From the NCBI RefSeq assembly GCF_003591485.1, contig NZ_QZCF01000003.1:372001-436000 (forward strand): a stretch of DNA of 64,000 nucleotides, written 5' to 3'. The notes under the pieces were generated by a model. The model made no database searches and was not told the origin of the DNA. It saw only the letters and a program-made list of their open reading frames with translations. Position numbers and translations under genes: made by a program. This document shows, piece by piece, positions 17,294 through 25,526 of this stretch; positions within the stretch are counted from its first letter, which is position 1; every line of letters starts with the position of its first letter. The stretch is from Paenibacillus sp. 1011MAR3C5. GTDB taxonomy: Bacteria > Bacillota > Bacilli > Paenibacillales > Paenibacillaceae.

Positions 17294-17604
17294 TTAAACT
17301 GACGAGGATTGATGGTCCTATTGTCTATGCATCACCAGAGCAAATAAAATTTGTTTCTCTTAATCCAGATGACGAGGCTGTAACGATTGTTTCGTTCGGT
17401 AAAGAGAATTATGCAAATATACAGGAATCCCCCGAAGAAGTAGCCCGAAATGTATTGGAGTATAAGTTGGCTATGGAACGATATAAGGCTTCGAGTGTAG
17501 CTGCTTATATCTACCATTCACAGGACGGGAAGAATCCGTATAAACAGCCTCTTGATGAAAGAATTATACTTGGCAAGCTGGCTGGACTGGAGGAATCCCA
17601 ATGA
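17290..17604 (+). CDS. Phage protein, unknown (104 aa)
   Basis: ATG at 17290 overlaps the previous stop (ATGA) and has AAGGAGGA upstream. Begins MIKLTRIDGPIVYASPEQIK, a beta-rich start, then a helical end (IILGKLAGLEES). No family recognised. Confidence 0.65.
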   Translation: MIKLTRIDGPIVYASPEQIKFVSLNPDDEAVTIVSFGKENYANIQESPEEVARNVLEYKLAMERYKASSVAAYIYHSQDGKNPYKQPLDERIILGKLAGLEESQ

Positions 17605-18008
17605 GACCATACCAAGGAAAGCGGATTGATAACGGTGAGTGGGTTGAGGGCTGGTACATTCGATACGAACATATGGGAATTGTTAGGCACATCATCGCAA
17701 CAAGCTATGCACAGATTTATGCGAACTCCCATGATGTCGATCCCGATACAGTAAGGCAAGATTCGGGAGTGCCAGATAAGTACGGGAAACCCGTTTTTGA
17801 TGGGGATATTCTAAAAGTTCCTGACCTATATGAAACTCCTGAAAATACGGAGACAAGGTATCACAATGAACTGGTGACATTCGAAGATGGAGCTTTTTGT
17901 GCAGACGGTACTCCAATGTATGACGATGCTCAGTACATCTCAGATGAATGTGAAGTCATCGGCAATCGTTGGGACCATCCTCACTTACTGGAGGTATCGG
18001 ACAAATGA
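17601..18008 (+). CDS. YopX-family phage protein
   Basis: 135 aa with the YopX fold signature: RPYQGKRIDNGEWVEGWYI, DPDTVRQDSGVPDKYGKPVF, DGDILKV and CEVIGNRWDHPHLLE. The family is common in Bacillus and Lactococcus phages; role unknown. Its 3' junction is duplicated at the end of the next gene. Confidence 0.88.
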   Translation: MRPYQGKRIDNGEWVEGWYIRYEHMGIVRHIIATSYAQIYANSHDVDPDTVRQDSGVPDKYGKPVFDGDILKVPDLYETPENTETRYHNELVTFEDGAFCADGTPMYDDAQYISDECEVIGNRWDHPHLLEVSDK

Positions 18009-18274
18009 ATAAGCACGAATTGAAGACATGGCCGCAATACTTTCAAGCCGTGTGGGACGGAACCAAAACGTTTGAAGTGAGGCGCAACGACCGTAACTTC
18101 CAAGTTGGAGACATGCTTGTTCTGTTGGAGTGGGACCCAGAAAAGGATGAGTGGACGGGATCAGGAGTTTGCAAACGCGTGACTTATATCCTTGATACGC
18201 CGGAGTTTGTAAAGGAAGGTTACGTTGTAATGGGAATTGCTCCATGGCCTAGTAAGGAGGTATCGGACAAATGA
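18005..18274 (+). CDS. DUF3850 (ASCH/PUA-like) protein
   Basis: 89 aa: HELKTWPQYFQAVWDGTKTF, EVRRNDRNFQVGDMLVL and VTYILDTPEF are typical of DUF3850, a PUA-like RNA- or modified-base-binding fold. ATGA overlap with the preceding gene; GGAGGT 8 nt upstream. Substrate unknown. Confidence 0.85.
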   Translation: MNKHELKTWPQYFQAVWDGTKTFEVRRNDRNFQVGDMLVLLEWDPEKDEWTGSGVCKRVTYILDTPEFVKEGYVVMGIAPWPSKEVSDK

Positions 18275-18504
18275 CAACTCCAAAAGGATTTAATCATATC
18301 AGCCAAGATGTATATTTTAATCCATCAACAAACGAGATTGTTATAGTTGGCGAGTTGGACGATGAAGACGAAACTCACAACTGCGATCATATGGGTTGCT
18401 CCTCAGTAAATCACGTTGTTTTCCGGGGTAAGCTCGCAACATGGCGTTATTCACCGCCAACCAAGAAGAGAGAACCATATTTCTATAAAGGGGTATCGGT
18501 ATGA
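18271..18504 (+). CDS. Phage protein, unknown (77 aa)
   Basis: ATGA overlap with the preceding gene and the same GGAGGTATCGGACAA leader. Begins MTTPKGFNHISQDVYFNPST; acidic central loop with HNCDHMGCSS. No family recognised. Confidence 0.6.
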   Translation: MTTPKGFNHISQDVYFNPSTNEIVIVGELDDEDETHNCDHMGCSSVNHVVFRGKLATWRYSPPTKKREPYFYKGVSV

Positions 18505-18563
18505 CAGCATACAAACCTACCTATACGGCCCCCGCTGACGCTGGGATAATTCAGTCGATTTGA
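18501..18563 (+). CDS. Possible 20-aa ORF or truncated gene remnant
   Basis: ATG overlaps the previous stop and follows AAGGGG. The 20 residues (MTAYKPTYTAPADAGIIQSI) have no known match. It may be the stump of a decayed gene. Confidence 0.25.
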   Translation: MTAYKPTYTAPADAGIIQSI

Positions 18564-18609
18564 TGGCGGCAGAGCCGCAGTAGATCCATATAGCGAAGGA
18601 GTGAGAACG

Positions 18610-19008
18610 ATGGAAGTTCGACTTTATGATTCCAAATTATCAATGAATAACAAGTGCGAAGAGATGGAATTGGTGAAAGTTTTGGCAGCAATCGAGATGT
18701 ATAGGGATTTGGATTTCGGCGGTTTTATCATCGTAGATGGAAAAAGTTATCGCCATTGTATGTATAACAGGGAAAAAGAAATTTTAGGAGTAGAACCTGT
18801 AGAACTCAATGAAGAAGGGGAAGAAATTGATTACAGTAGTGATTTTACTTGCCCTTATTGTGGAGCAGTGAACCACGATGCTTGGGAGCTTTCCGATGAA
18901 GGAGAAACCCAATGCGGCTCTTGTAGTTCTGAAATTGAATATGAAAGAGTCATTACCATTGAGTACAATATCAAACCTAAGAAATGCGCTCCAGTGACTG
19001 AGTGTTAA
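18610..19008 (+). CDS. Zinc-ribbon phage protein (132 aa)
   Basis: ATG at 18610 behind GAAGGAG. Acidic; C-terminal ribbon FTCPYCGAVNHD...TQCGSCSSEI. No family beyond the zinc ribbon. Confidence 0.65.
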   Translation: MEVRLYDSKLSMNNKCEEMELVKVLAAIEMYRDLDFGGFIIVDGKSYRHCMYNREKEILGVEPVELNEEGEEIDYSSDFTCPYCGAVNHDAWELSDEGETQCGSCSSEIEYERVITIEYNIKPKKCAPVTEC

Positions 19009-19100
19009 TGAACAGTTAGACGAAATAACGAATCAGGCCGTCAGGGCATCGGAACGACCGAATATGCTTAGCGCCAGCGGCGGCCGAAGGAGGGTATTAG

Positions 19101-19139
19101 ATGACTAGGGATAAGGTATTGGCGGTGTTAGGGCTATGA
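19101..19139 (+). CDS. 12-codon leader ORF coupled to the next gene
   Basis: AAGGAGGG then ATG; stop overlaps the following ATG (ATGA at 19136-19139). The downstream gene has no good ribosome site of its own, so this leader may feed re-initiating ribosomes. Confidence 0.35.
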   Translation: MTRDKVLAVLGL

Positions 19140-19342
19140 CATACAAATGCGAGCTTCGCCTAAACGACGAGAACCAAGAACTGCATATCGATACGATTGA
19201 GGTTGATACTATTCCTCGAGCTGGCGAATACATCGTCGTGGTCAAAAGAAATGAGACAAAGCGATATAAAGTTGCTGAGGTTTGGCATTTCATCAAAGGC
19301 GTTCAAAAAATAGTGCTGTATGTAAATCATACAGGTCGGTGA
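19136..19342 (+). CDS. Phage protein, unknown (68 aa)
   Basis: Begins MTYKCELRLNDENQELHIDT; predicted beta-rich with RAGEYIVVVKRNE. Start is coupled to the leader ORF before it. No family recognised. Confidence 0.6.
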   Translation: MTYKCELRLNDENQELHIDTIEVDTIPRAGEYIVVVKRNETKRYKVAEVWHFIKGVQKIVLYVNHTGR

Positions 19343-19354
19343 GGGAGGAAGAAC

Positions 19355-19564
19355 ATGGACAACCAAACATGCGGAGTATGTAACCATAGCGTTCCACTGG
19401 ATCATGCTCAATTGACTCGTGCTGAGTCTGACGGATCATCCACGCCCTATCACATGGGATGCGAGGGGCAATCGAAACATATCAAACCTTGTGCAGACTG
19501 CGGGAATCATCGATTAGTTTGCAGCGAATGCGCGGAATGGGGTGACGGGGATGGACAGGGATAA
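19355..19564 (+). CDS. Double zinc-knuckle small protein (69 aa)
   Basis: Cys/His pairs CGVCNHSVPLDHAQ, YHMGCEG, CADCGNHRLVCSEC suggest two zinc sites. GGGAGGAAG precedes the ATG. Overlaps the next gene by 14 nt. Function unknown. Confidence 0.6.
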   Translation: MDNQTCGVCNHSVPLDHAQLTRAESDGSSTPYHMGCEGQSKHIKPCADCGNHRLVCSECAEWGDGDGQG

Positions 19565-19901
19565 CCAAAGGGATAAACTAGCGGACGGATGCCCCGAATG
19601 TGGAGGCATGGGAGAAGTGCGATCGTTCGGATCCGTTAAGAGTTGCGATCATGCATATGCGCGGGATAAACGATTAGAGGAGATACGCAACCATGTCGAA
19701 CGGACAAGCGCGGTTATTGTTAAAAAAGAAGTAGCAGTTAATTTGCTAGAGGAAATAGACCTCCTCCAGGGAGAGAGGGATAAAGCCATAGAGGGGTTGC
19801 GGGAAGTAGCGGACGAGTCCAGTCACGAAGATGCTTGTGTCACCAAGATTAACGGAATCGTTCAAGATACCCTTAAGGAGTTAGGGGTGAACGGGAAATG
19901 A
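19551..19901 (+). CDS. Phage protein with CxxC motif (116 aa)
   Basis: ATG at 19551 after GGGGTG. One CPECGGMG motif near the N-terminus, then a mostly helical, charged remainder. Overlaps the following ATG (ATGA). Confidence 0.6.
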   Translation: MDRDNQRDKLADGCPECGGMGEVRSFGSVKSCDHAYARDKRLEEIRNHVERTSAVIVKKEVAVNLLEEIDLLQGERDKAIEGLREVADESSHEDACVTKINGIVQDTLKELGVNGK

Positions 19902-20041
19902 AGACGTGGGCGCTCGAACATCCATACTTAACGACAATCATAATCATTTTTGCTCTAATCACTTTAGAATCCATAACGAGAATGATTACAGGGATCTTGC
20001 CACAACGAAAGGGGCGAAAACCTAATGACCAATCAACTTAA
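19898..20041 (+). CDS. Single-span membrane microprotein (47 aa)
   Basis: Begins MKTWALEHPYLTTIIIIFAL; one membrane helix (about residues 10-25) and a basic tail. ATGA overlap with the preceding gene; overlaps the RinA-like gene by 17 nt. Function unknown. Confidence 0.55.
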   Translation: MKTWALEHPYLTTIIIIFALITLESITRMITGILPQRKGRKPNDQST

Positions 20042-20453
20042 ACTGCGCCGAGGGACGTTCCAGCACGTCGAAAGCGAGCTTTACGCCTATCACGATACCC
20101 GCAAAGAGATTGTACGGTTAAAGAATGAAATACTTTACGGCAGAACGAATGAAGACGAGAATGTCGGAGGAGGCCGGGGCAGCGGCGTGAGCGACCCAAC
20201 GGCGAGGACGGCGGTGCTGCTGACAAGTCATAAGAAGCTGGAACAGCTTCAGAACATCACTGATGCGATAGAGGCAGTATACGAGGCGTTGCCGAAGGAT
20301 AAGCAAAGGTTAGTGACGCTGAGATATTGGACAAGGCCGCAAACGTTGACATGGGAAGGGATTGCGAAGGAGATCCCAGCGCACAGAGCGACGGCAATAA
20401 GATGGCGGGATGAGATCATTAGTGCGATCGCCTATAAGGTGGGTTGGCGTTGA
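20025..20453 (+). CDS. RinA/ArpU-like late transcriptional activator
   Basis: 142 aa. Signature end: LPKDKQRLVTLRYWTRPQTL, TWEGIAKEIPAHRATAIRWR, a sigma-70 region-4-like HTH. Family knowledge: RinA-type proteins switch on packaging and structural genes, and they sit at the end of the early operon, as here. AAAGGGGCG precedes the ATG. Confidence 0.8.
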   Translation: MTNQLKLRRGTFQHVESELYAYHDTRKEIVRLKNEILYGRTNEDENVGGGRGSGVSDPTARTAVLLTSHKKLEQLQNITDAIEAVYEALPKDKQRLVTLRYWTRPQTLTWEGIAKEIPAHRATAIRWRDEIISAIAYKVGWR

Positions 20454-20517
20454 TGCGACTCCAATGCGACTTTTGGCCTGTCAAATCATGATATATTGAT
20501 AGTGTCGGAGAAAACAA

Positions 20518-20555
20518 AGAGAAGCCGCCAGCGCTTGGTAGCTTCTCTGTTTTTG
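20518..20555. terminator. Bidirectional intrinsic terminator
   Basis: Stem AGAGAAGC / GCTTCTCT followed by GTTTTTGTT on the plus strand; the minus-strand read is followed by TTTGTTTTC. It closes the early operon and the leftward nuclease gene. Confidence 0.85.
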
Positions 20556-20945
20556 TTAAGCAGCAAAAGTAAGTACTTTGACATTACTCAACCTGTTGGC
20601 AGCAATAATTCTCTCAAGGTGGGTTCTTTTCGGAAATATCGACTGTTTTTCTGTTGGAATAAATACGTATGTTTCGCCTTGTTTGTTAAAAGCTCTCAAT
20701 TGATTGATAGTATGAGAGTTTGTGCAACTATCAAGTGTTTCAACCTCAATGATTATTGGACTGCCGTCTCTTTCTATGTAAACAATATCCGGCTTGTGTC
20801 CATTAATTAATGGTGGAACGCCATCCTGCCATTTAATGTGGTCTGCGACAACAATAAACCCGCCGGCCTTAAGTCCCGTTGCAATTCTTGAGATCATCAT
20901 ATCATGATCAAGTTGTTTTACTCCGTTTCTACGGTAAGGAAACAT
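20556..20945 (-). CDS. PD-(D/E)XK-like nuclease cargo gene
   Basis: 129 aa. GHKPDIVYIERDGSPIIIEV forms the D...E-x-E active-site pattern of the restriction-endonuclease fold, followed by ETLDSCTNSHTINQLRAF. It is transcribed against the phage late direction, between the late activator and the packaging genes, and bounded by terminators on both sides. Expression in the lysogen and a defence or superinfection role are plausible (inference). GGGGG lies upstream of the ATG. Confidence 0.72.
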   Translation of the reverse strand: MFPYRRNGVKQLDHDMMISRIATGLKAGGFIVVADHIKWQDGVPPLINGHKPDIVYIERDGSPIIIEVETLDSCTNSHTINQLRAFNKQGETYVFIPTEKQSIFPKRTHLERIIAANRLSNVKVLTFAA

Positions 20946-21002
20946 AGTTTAACCCCCTAGATTTTATAATTAATTACAGGTAAATGATACCACATTAAAA
21001 CC

Positions 21003-21045
21003 TCAATATATAGTGTTTTGATTATAAATTATCACTATATATTGA
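21003..21045. repeat. Perfect 13-bp inverted repeat (operator-like)
   Basis: Arms TCAATATATAGTG (21003-21015) and CACTATATATTGA (21033-21045), 17-bp AT-rich spacer. It lies upstream of the nuclease gene (start 20945). No T-run follows, so it looks like a regulator site rather than a terminator. Confidence 0.65.
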
Positions 21046-21076
21046 TTAAAATTATGAGAACGCCTGAATTGGATGG

Positions 21077-21100
21077 AGTCGCTGTATGGCGACTTTTTCT
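21077..21100 (+). terminator. Intrinsic terminator
   Basis: AGTCGC-tgtatg-GCGACT followed by TTTTCTGTTT. Confidence 0.65.
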
Positions 21101-21195
21101 GTTTGTTGGGCCGGGGTCTCTTCGGAGATAGGGTAGGCGTCTGCCCGGAGTCGAAAGGTGGAATCGACTATGTTAACTGAATGGAGAGAGGAGAC

Positions 21196-21492
21196 ATGAG
21201 ACTTTATGAATTAACGATTTCTATTACGAACCATGCATTAGAGCAGTATTGCATCCGAGTCGAAGAAATGCAGCGAGAAGAACTGGAGAAATTGGTCGAC
21301 TCGCAGATTCAGCAGAGAGACTATCGACGAGAGGAACAATTCATTCATATCGGCGGCGTTTGGTGGGTAGCTGAGTACACCGATACAGGAGTAAGGCTGA
21401 TAACCTGTTATGGTCGTACGAACTTTGACATACCTGCAGCACTGGGTTGGGCGGCAAGACATAAGGATAGGTTGGTGTTAGATGATGCCTAG
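21196..21492 (+). CDS. Phage protein, unknown (98 aa)
   Basis: ATG at 21196 behind AGAGAGGAG. Begins MRLYELTISITNHALEQYCI; the TNHALEQYCIR and ITCYGRTNF segments recall small RNase-toxin-like folds of phage packaging regions, but the match is too weak to name. Overlaps the HNH gene by 11 nt. Confidence 0.6.
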   Translation: MRLYELTISITNHALEQYCIRVEEMQREELEKLVDSQIQQRDYRREEQFIHIGGVWWVAEYTDTGVRLITCYGRTNFDIPAALGWAARHKDRLVLDDA

Positions 21493-21850
21493 TAAACCGA
21501 AAAGACCATGCGGTAAGCCGGGGTGCAAGGAGCTCGCGACAGAGAAGTATTGCGAGGCGCACGTCAAGAGTGAGGCATTGGCTTATGAACGAGCACGCGG
21601 ATCAGCTTATCAACGCGGGTATGATAGCAAGTGGCAGCGGTACAGTCGGCGCTTCCTGAGAGCTAATCCGTTATGTGCTTGTGCTGATTGCGCGAAGCTG
21701 CTGGTCCCGAAGCCGTCCGAGGTCACGGACCATATCATCCCGCACAAGGGAGACAAGCGGCTGTTCTGGGATCCAAAGAATCATCAACCGATGGCGAAGA
21801 GATGCCACGACAGGAAGACAGCTAAAGAGGACGGAGGGTTCGGGAGATGA
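21482..21850 (+). CDS. HNH endonuclease of the packaging module
   Basis: 122 aa. Cys knuckles CGKPGCKELATEKYCEAH and CACADC frame the catalytic VTDHIIPHKGD...NHQPMAKRCHDRKT (H, N, H). In HK97-type phages an HNH protein encoded beside the terminase is needed for cos cleavage. Location directly upstream of TerS supports this. Confidence 0.9.
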   Translation: MMPSKPKRPCGKPGCKELATEKYCEAHVKSEALAYERARGSAYQRGYDSKWQRYSRRFLRANPLCACADCAKLLVPKPSEVTDHIIPHKGDKRLFWDPKNHQPMAKRCHDRKTAKEDGGFGR

Positions 21851-21987
21851 GTTGTGATAAACCTTCTATGTGCGGCAATGAAGAGAAAGAGTGTACACCT
21901 TGGTGGCATTGGCCGATAGCAATTGCATTTGTTGTGGGGTGGATATATGCCTATGCTCGAGGAATCGTGTTTCTGATGGGAGGATAG
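21847..21987 (+). CDS. Membrane microprotein of the packaging region (46 aa)
   Basis: ATGA overlap with HNH and GGAGG upstream. Begins MSCDKPSMCGNEEKECTPWW; one membrane span (WPIAIAFVVGWIYAYA). Function unknown. Confidence 0.5.
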   Translation: MSCDKPSMCGNEEKECTPWWHWPIAIAFVVGWIYAYARGIVFLMGG

Positions 21988-22095
21988 ACAGGGGGGAGGG
22001 GGTAGTCGAATCCCTCGGAGTTGCCGAACCAAAGACCGCGCCTCCCATTTGCGCAAACTTTTTTCGGGAAATGAAATTTTCGGAGGTGAGCCCTG
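21988..22095. other. Candidate cos region
   Basis: 108 bp between HNH/microprotein and TerS with a GGGGGGAGGGGG tract, GAATCCCTC complementing it, and CCGCGCCTCCC. HK97-type cos sites lie in this position; the nick site cannot be read from sequence alone. Confidence 0.4.
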
Positions 22096-22701
22096 ATGGC
22101 AGGCAGACGAGCCAAACCAATCGGATTGCATCTCGCGCAGGGCAATCCGAGCCATTTGACCAAACAAGAAATCGAGGCGCGACAACAAAATGAATTGAAG
22201 CTCGGTGTCCAGGACCTGGCAAAACTGAAAAAGCCACCATTCGTGGCGAAGGACAAGACGGCCGCGAAGCTTTGGAACGAGTTGATCAAAGAGTACAAAG
22301 TAGCTGCCGAGCAGAACGTTGAATTACTTACCAGTTCCGACGTCGGAGCGTTGGGACTTTACTGCAAAACGTATAGCGAATACAATCGTCTGCTCGAAGC
22401 GTACCAGCGGGTGGACAACATCGCACAGGATACGGACAATCTTTACGATTACATCATGGAGCAAGACGATTACGTCATGAAGTCGATGTCTAACATTGCT
22501 CAACTCGCATCGATAGACGGCATCCTTAAAATCGAGACAGCGATCAACAAGAAGATGGACATGCTGCTAAAACTGCAGGACCGGTTATTTCTCAATCCGC
22601 TCGCCAAGATCAAGAACGTGCCAAAGCCTGCGAAGAAGGAAGCAAAGCAGTCGGCGATGGGAGCGTTCATGAACAAACGGGCTGGTGGCCATGGCACATG
22701 A
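22096..22701 (+). CDS. terS: Terminase small subunit (P27 family)
   Basis: 201 aa. Start MAGRRAKPIGLHLAQGNPSH is diagnostic for P27 TerS; later AAKLWNELIKEY and GLYCKTYSEYNRL helices form the DNA-recognition and oligomer regions. It binds cos and delivers DNA to TerL. CGGAGGTGAG precedes the ATG. Overlaps terL by 11 nt. Confidence 0.92.
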   Translation: MAGRRAKPIGLHLAQGNPSHLTKQEIEARQQNELKLGVQDLAKLKKPPFVAKDKTAAKLWNELIKEYKVAAEQNVELLTSSDVGALGLYCKTYSEYNRLLEAYQRVDNIAQDTDNLYDYIMEQDDYVMKSMSNIAQLASIDGILKIETAINKKMDMLLKLQDRLFLNPLAKIKNVPKPAKKEAKQSAMGAFMNKRAGGHGT

Positions 22702-24244
22702 TAAGCAGCGCGCGCTTGAGCCGATCGAGTTTATTCAAATGCTCCATGCCGTCGACGACTTTTACGGTCAGCCATTCGTGCTTCTCCAATGGCAATACGA
22801 GATACTTTGGGATGTATACGGAACAGTAAATGCCGACAACTACAGGCAATACCGTTACGCGTACCTTGAGGTTCCGAAAAAGAACGGTAAGACAAGTCTA
22901 ATTGCGGCAGTCGCCCTCTACCACTTGACCTGCGACGGACCTGGCGGACAGATTTACTGCTGCGCCGCCGACCGCGAACAGGCAAAGTTGGTTTATATGG
23001 CCGCCTGCGCGATGATCGAGCAAGAGCCGGAACTTGAGGCGATCCTAAAAGTCACGGATAGCCGCAAGGAAATCAAGAACAAACTCACCGGTACGGTCAT
23101 GAAGGTTCTGTCGGCCGAAGCGTTTACGAAGCACGGAATCAACCCGACGGTGGTCATCTTCGACGAACTCCACGCACAGCCGAAGCGCGATCTCTGGGAC
23201 GTTATGACATTCGGCGCCGGAGCTGCACGGAAGGAGCCACTCTGGTGGGTTATCACGACGGCCGGCGACGATCCGGACCGGAATTCGATCGGATGGGAGA
23301 TTCATGAGAAAGCTTCAAAGATCCTTTCCGGTGAGCAGATTGACCCCTATTGGTACGTTAAGATTTTCGGAGCCCCGGAAGACGCGGATATCTACGACGA
23401 GAAAGTTTGGTTCGAAGCTAATCCGTCACTGGGTCACACGATTAGCATAGAATCCGTCAGGCAAGAGGCGCTGGCTGCTCGCAATAGCGAAGCATCTGAG
23501 CGCCTTTTTCGTTGGCTGCGACTCAACCAATGGGTCGCACTAAAGCGGATCGGATGGCAGCCACTTACTCTGTGGGATCAAACTGTAGGTAAATGGACTG
23601 CGGCGGATCTCATCGGCAAGAAGTGTTATCCCGGTCTCGACTTATCCAGCACGACGGACATTACCGGTGCCGTCTACCTTTTCCCGCCGCAAGAGGGGCT
23701 GACTGACTGGCGCTTTATACATGACGCCTGGATTCCAGAAGACAGCATGCGCGAGCGGGTAGCCCGGGACCACGTACCTTATGATCGTTGGGTTAACGAA
23801 AGGTTCATCCATGCGACGCCGGGGAATGTCGTCGATTATGACTTTGTTGAAGCTCGGCTGCTTGCGGCAAGCCGTCAGTACAAAGTTGCAGCACTCGGAA
23901 CTGACCCATGGAACAGCAGGATGTTGACACAGCGACTGATGCGCGAGGGCGTGAATGCCATTGAGATTGCGCAGAACATGGCACAGATGTCGCCTGCGAT
24001 GAAGACGATCGAGAGGCTGATGAAGTCGGGCCATATGACGCATGAAGTTAATCCGGTCGCCCGCTGGTGTTGGGGGAATACGATCGTCGCAGTAGATGGC
24101 AATGAGAATATAAAACCCATGAAGAACCGTTCGATTGAGCGTATTGACTTGACAGTAGCGTTGATAAACGCGATGGCTACGGCAATGATTTATGAAAACG
24201 TCGATGTTTCCATTTATGAAACTCGCGGCCTGCGTCGCTTGTAG
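22691..24244 (+). CDS. terL: Terminase large subunit
   Basis: 517 aa. ATPase: Walker A VPKKNGKTS (about residue 59), Walker B VVIFDELHAQ. Nuclease domain: GLDLSSTTDITG (first acidic pair) and a late RIDLTVALINAM aspartate. It drives packaging into the prohead. ATG at 22691 is favoured; a GTG two codons upstream is possible and neither has a strong site. Confidence 0.95.
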   Translation: MAHDKQRALEPIEFIQMLHAVDDFYGQPFVLLQWQYEILWDVYGTVNADNYRQYRYAYLEVPKKNGKTSLIAAVALYHLTCDGPGGQIYCCAADREQAKLVYMAACAMIEQEPELEAILKVTDSRKEIKNKLTGTVMKVLSAEAFTKHGINPTVVIFDELHAQPKRDLWDVMTFGAGAARKEPLWWVITTAGDDPDRNSIGWEIHEKASKILSGEQIDPYWYVKIFGAPEDADIYDEKVWFEANPSLGHTISIESVRQEALAARNSEASERLFRWLRLNQWVALKRIGWQPLTLWDQTVGKWTAADLIGKKCYPGLDLSSTTDITGAVYLFPPQEGLTDWRFIHDAWIPEDSMRERVARDHVPYDRWVNERFIHATPGNVVDYDFVEARLLAASRQYKVAALGTDPWNSRMLTQRLMREGVNAIEIAQNMAQMSPAMKTIERLMKSGHMTHEVNPVARWCWGNTIVAVDGNENIKPMKNRSIERIDLTVALINAMATAMIYENVDVSIYETRGLRRL

Positions 24245-24260
24245 GGAGGTGAGAGAAAAA

Positions 24261-25526
24261 TTGAAGCTATCAACCAGGATAAAGACGGCGTTCAAGGCCC
24301 TTGCTGGCGAGTACAATATGGACGATTTTGATAAAGAGGTACGCGTCCGCTACCGAGGCGGTAGCTCACATGCCGGTGTTGAAGTAGATGAGTCGTCGGC
24401 AATGCGGTTTATTTCCGTTTATTCATGCGTCCGCGTATTAGCCGAAGCGATCGCATCATTGCCAATAACAGTTCATCAAGAACGAGCTAACGGGCGTGGA
24501 TCTGATAAGGTAAGAGATCATCCGTTATTCGATTTGTTATATACTGCGCCGAATACCGATATGACAACGGTCTCTTGGCGTGAACAGCAGATCGCAAGTA
24601 TGGCGCTTGCAGGGAACTGCTATTCTGTCATTTCACGTAACGGCCGTGGCGATGTCATTGACTTGTACCCTGTACCTTGGACGGATTGCACGCCGGAGCG
24701 TGATTTATCAGATTACCGGATTTATTACAACATAAATGATCGCGGTAAGTTCGAGAGGTTCCCGGCTACTGAGGTGTTCCATGTTCCAGGTATGGGATTT
24801 GACGGCATACAGGGATACAGTCCCGTTAGAATGGCTGCCGAAGCGATTGGAACTGGCATAGCGGCCGAACAATTTAATGCTCGTTTCTTTGGTCAGGGAA
24901 TGAATGTCGGGAGTGTGCTTGAGACTGACAAGGCTATGAGCGACAAAGCATTTGATCGGCTCCGTGATGATTTTGAGGAGCGTGGAAGCGGACTAGCAAA
25001 TAGTTGGCGCCCGTTGGTGCTGGAGGAAGGTCTGAAATTCAACCGGATACCAATGCCTCTCAAAGATGCACAGTTTATCGAGGGCAGACAATTCACCCGC
25101 AGCGAGATAGCCGGGCTTTTCCGCGTTCCTCCACATATGATCGCTGACTTGTCGAGGAGCACGTTTTCCAACATCGAGCATCAGTCCATCGATTTTGTAA
25201 CGTACTCACTCATGCCGTATATCGTGGCATGGGAAAAGGCGATATCATGGCGGCTACTTACACCATCAGAGAGGCGTAGCGGATTGTATATCAAATTCAA
25301 CGTTGCTGGTTTACTTCGGGGTGATTATAAGAGCCGTCAGGAAGGACTTGCAATTCAACGCCAAAACGGCGTAATCAGTACAAACGATTGGCTTGAGATT
25401 GAGGATATGAACCCGCGAGACGATGTGGGTGCGGAATCGCTGCTCGTTAACGGAAATATGATTTCGGTTGAAGTCGCAGCAGGGGCTAAACCAAATGGAG
25501 GAGGTGGTACAGGTGCCGCAGATTGA
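24261..25526 (+). CDS. HK97-family portal protein
   Basis: 421 aa. Core motifs SSAMRFISVYSCVRVLAEAI, VEVDES and FRVPPHMIADLSRSTFSNIE are typical of HK97 portals, the 12-mer ring through which DNA enters. TTG at 24261 has GGGAGGTGAG upstream; the frame extends further back inside terL without a site. Glycine-rich C-terminus overlaps the protease gene by 14 nt. Confidence 0.94.
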   Translation: MKLSTRIKTAFKALAGEYNMDDFDKEVRVRYRGGSSHAGVEVDESSAMRFISVYSCVRVLAEAIASLPITVHQERANGRGSDKVRDHPLFDLLYTAPNTDMTTVSWREQQIASMALAGNCYSVISRNGRGDVIDLYPVPWTDCTPERDLSDYRIYYNINDRGKFERFPATEVFHVPGMGFDGIQGYSPVRMAAEAIGTGIAAEQFNARFFGQGMNVGSVLETDKAMSDKAFDRLRDDFEERGSGLANSWRPLVLEEGLKFNRIPMPLKDAQFIEGRQFTRSEIAGLFRVPPHMIADLSRSTFSNIEHQSIDFVTYSLMPYIVAWEKAISWRLLTPSERRSGLYIKFNVAGLLRGDYKSRQEGLAIQRQNGVISTNDWLEIEDMNPRDDVGAESLLVNGNMISVEVAAGAKPNGGGGTGAAD

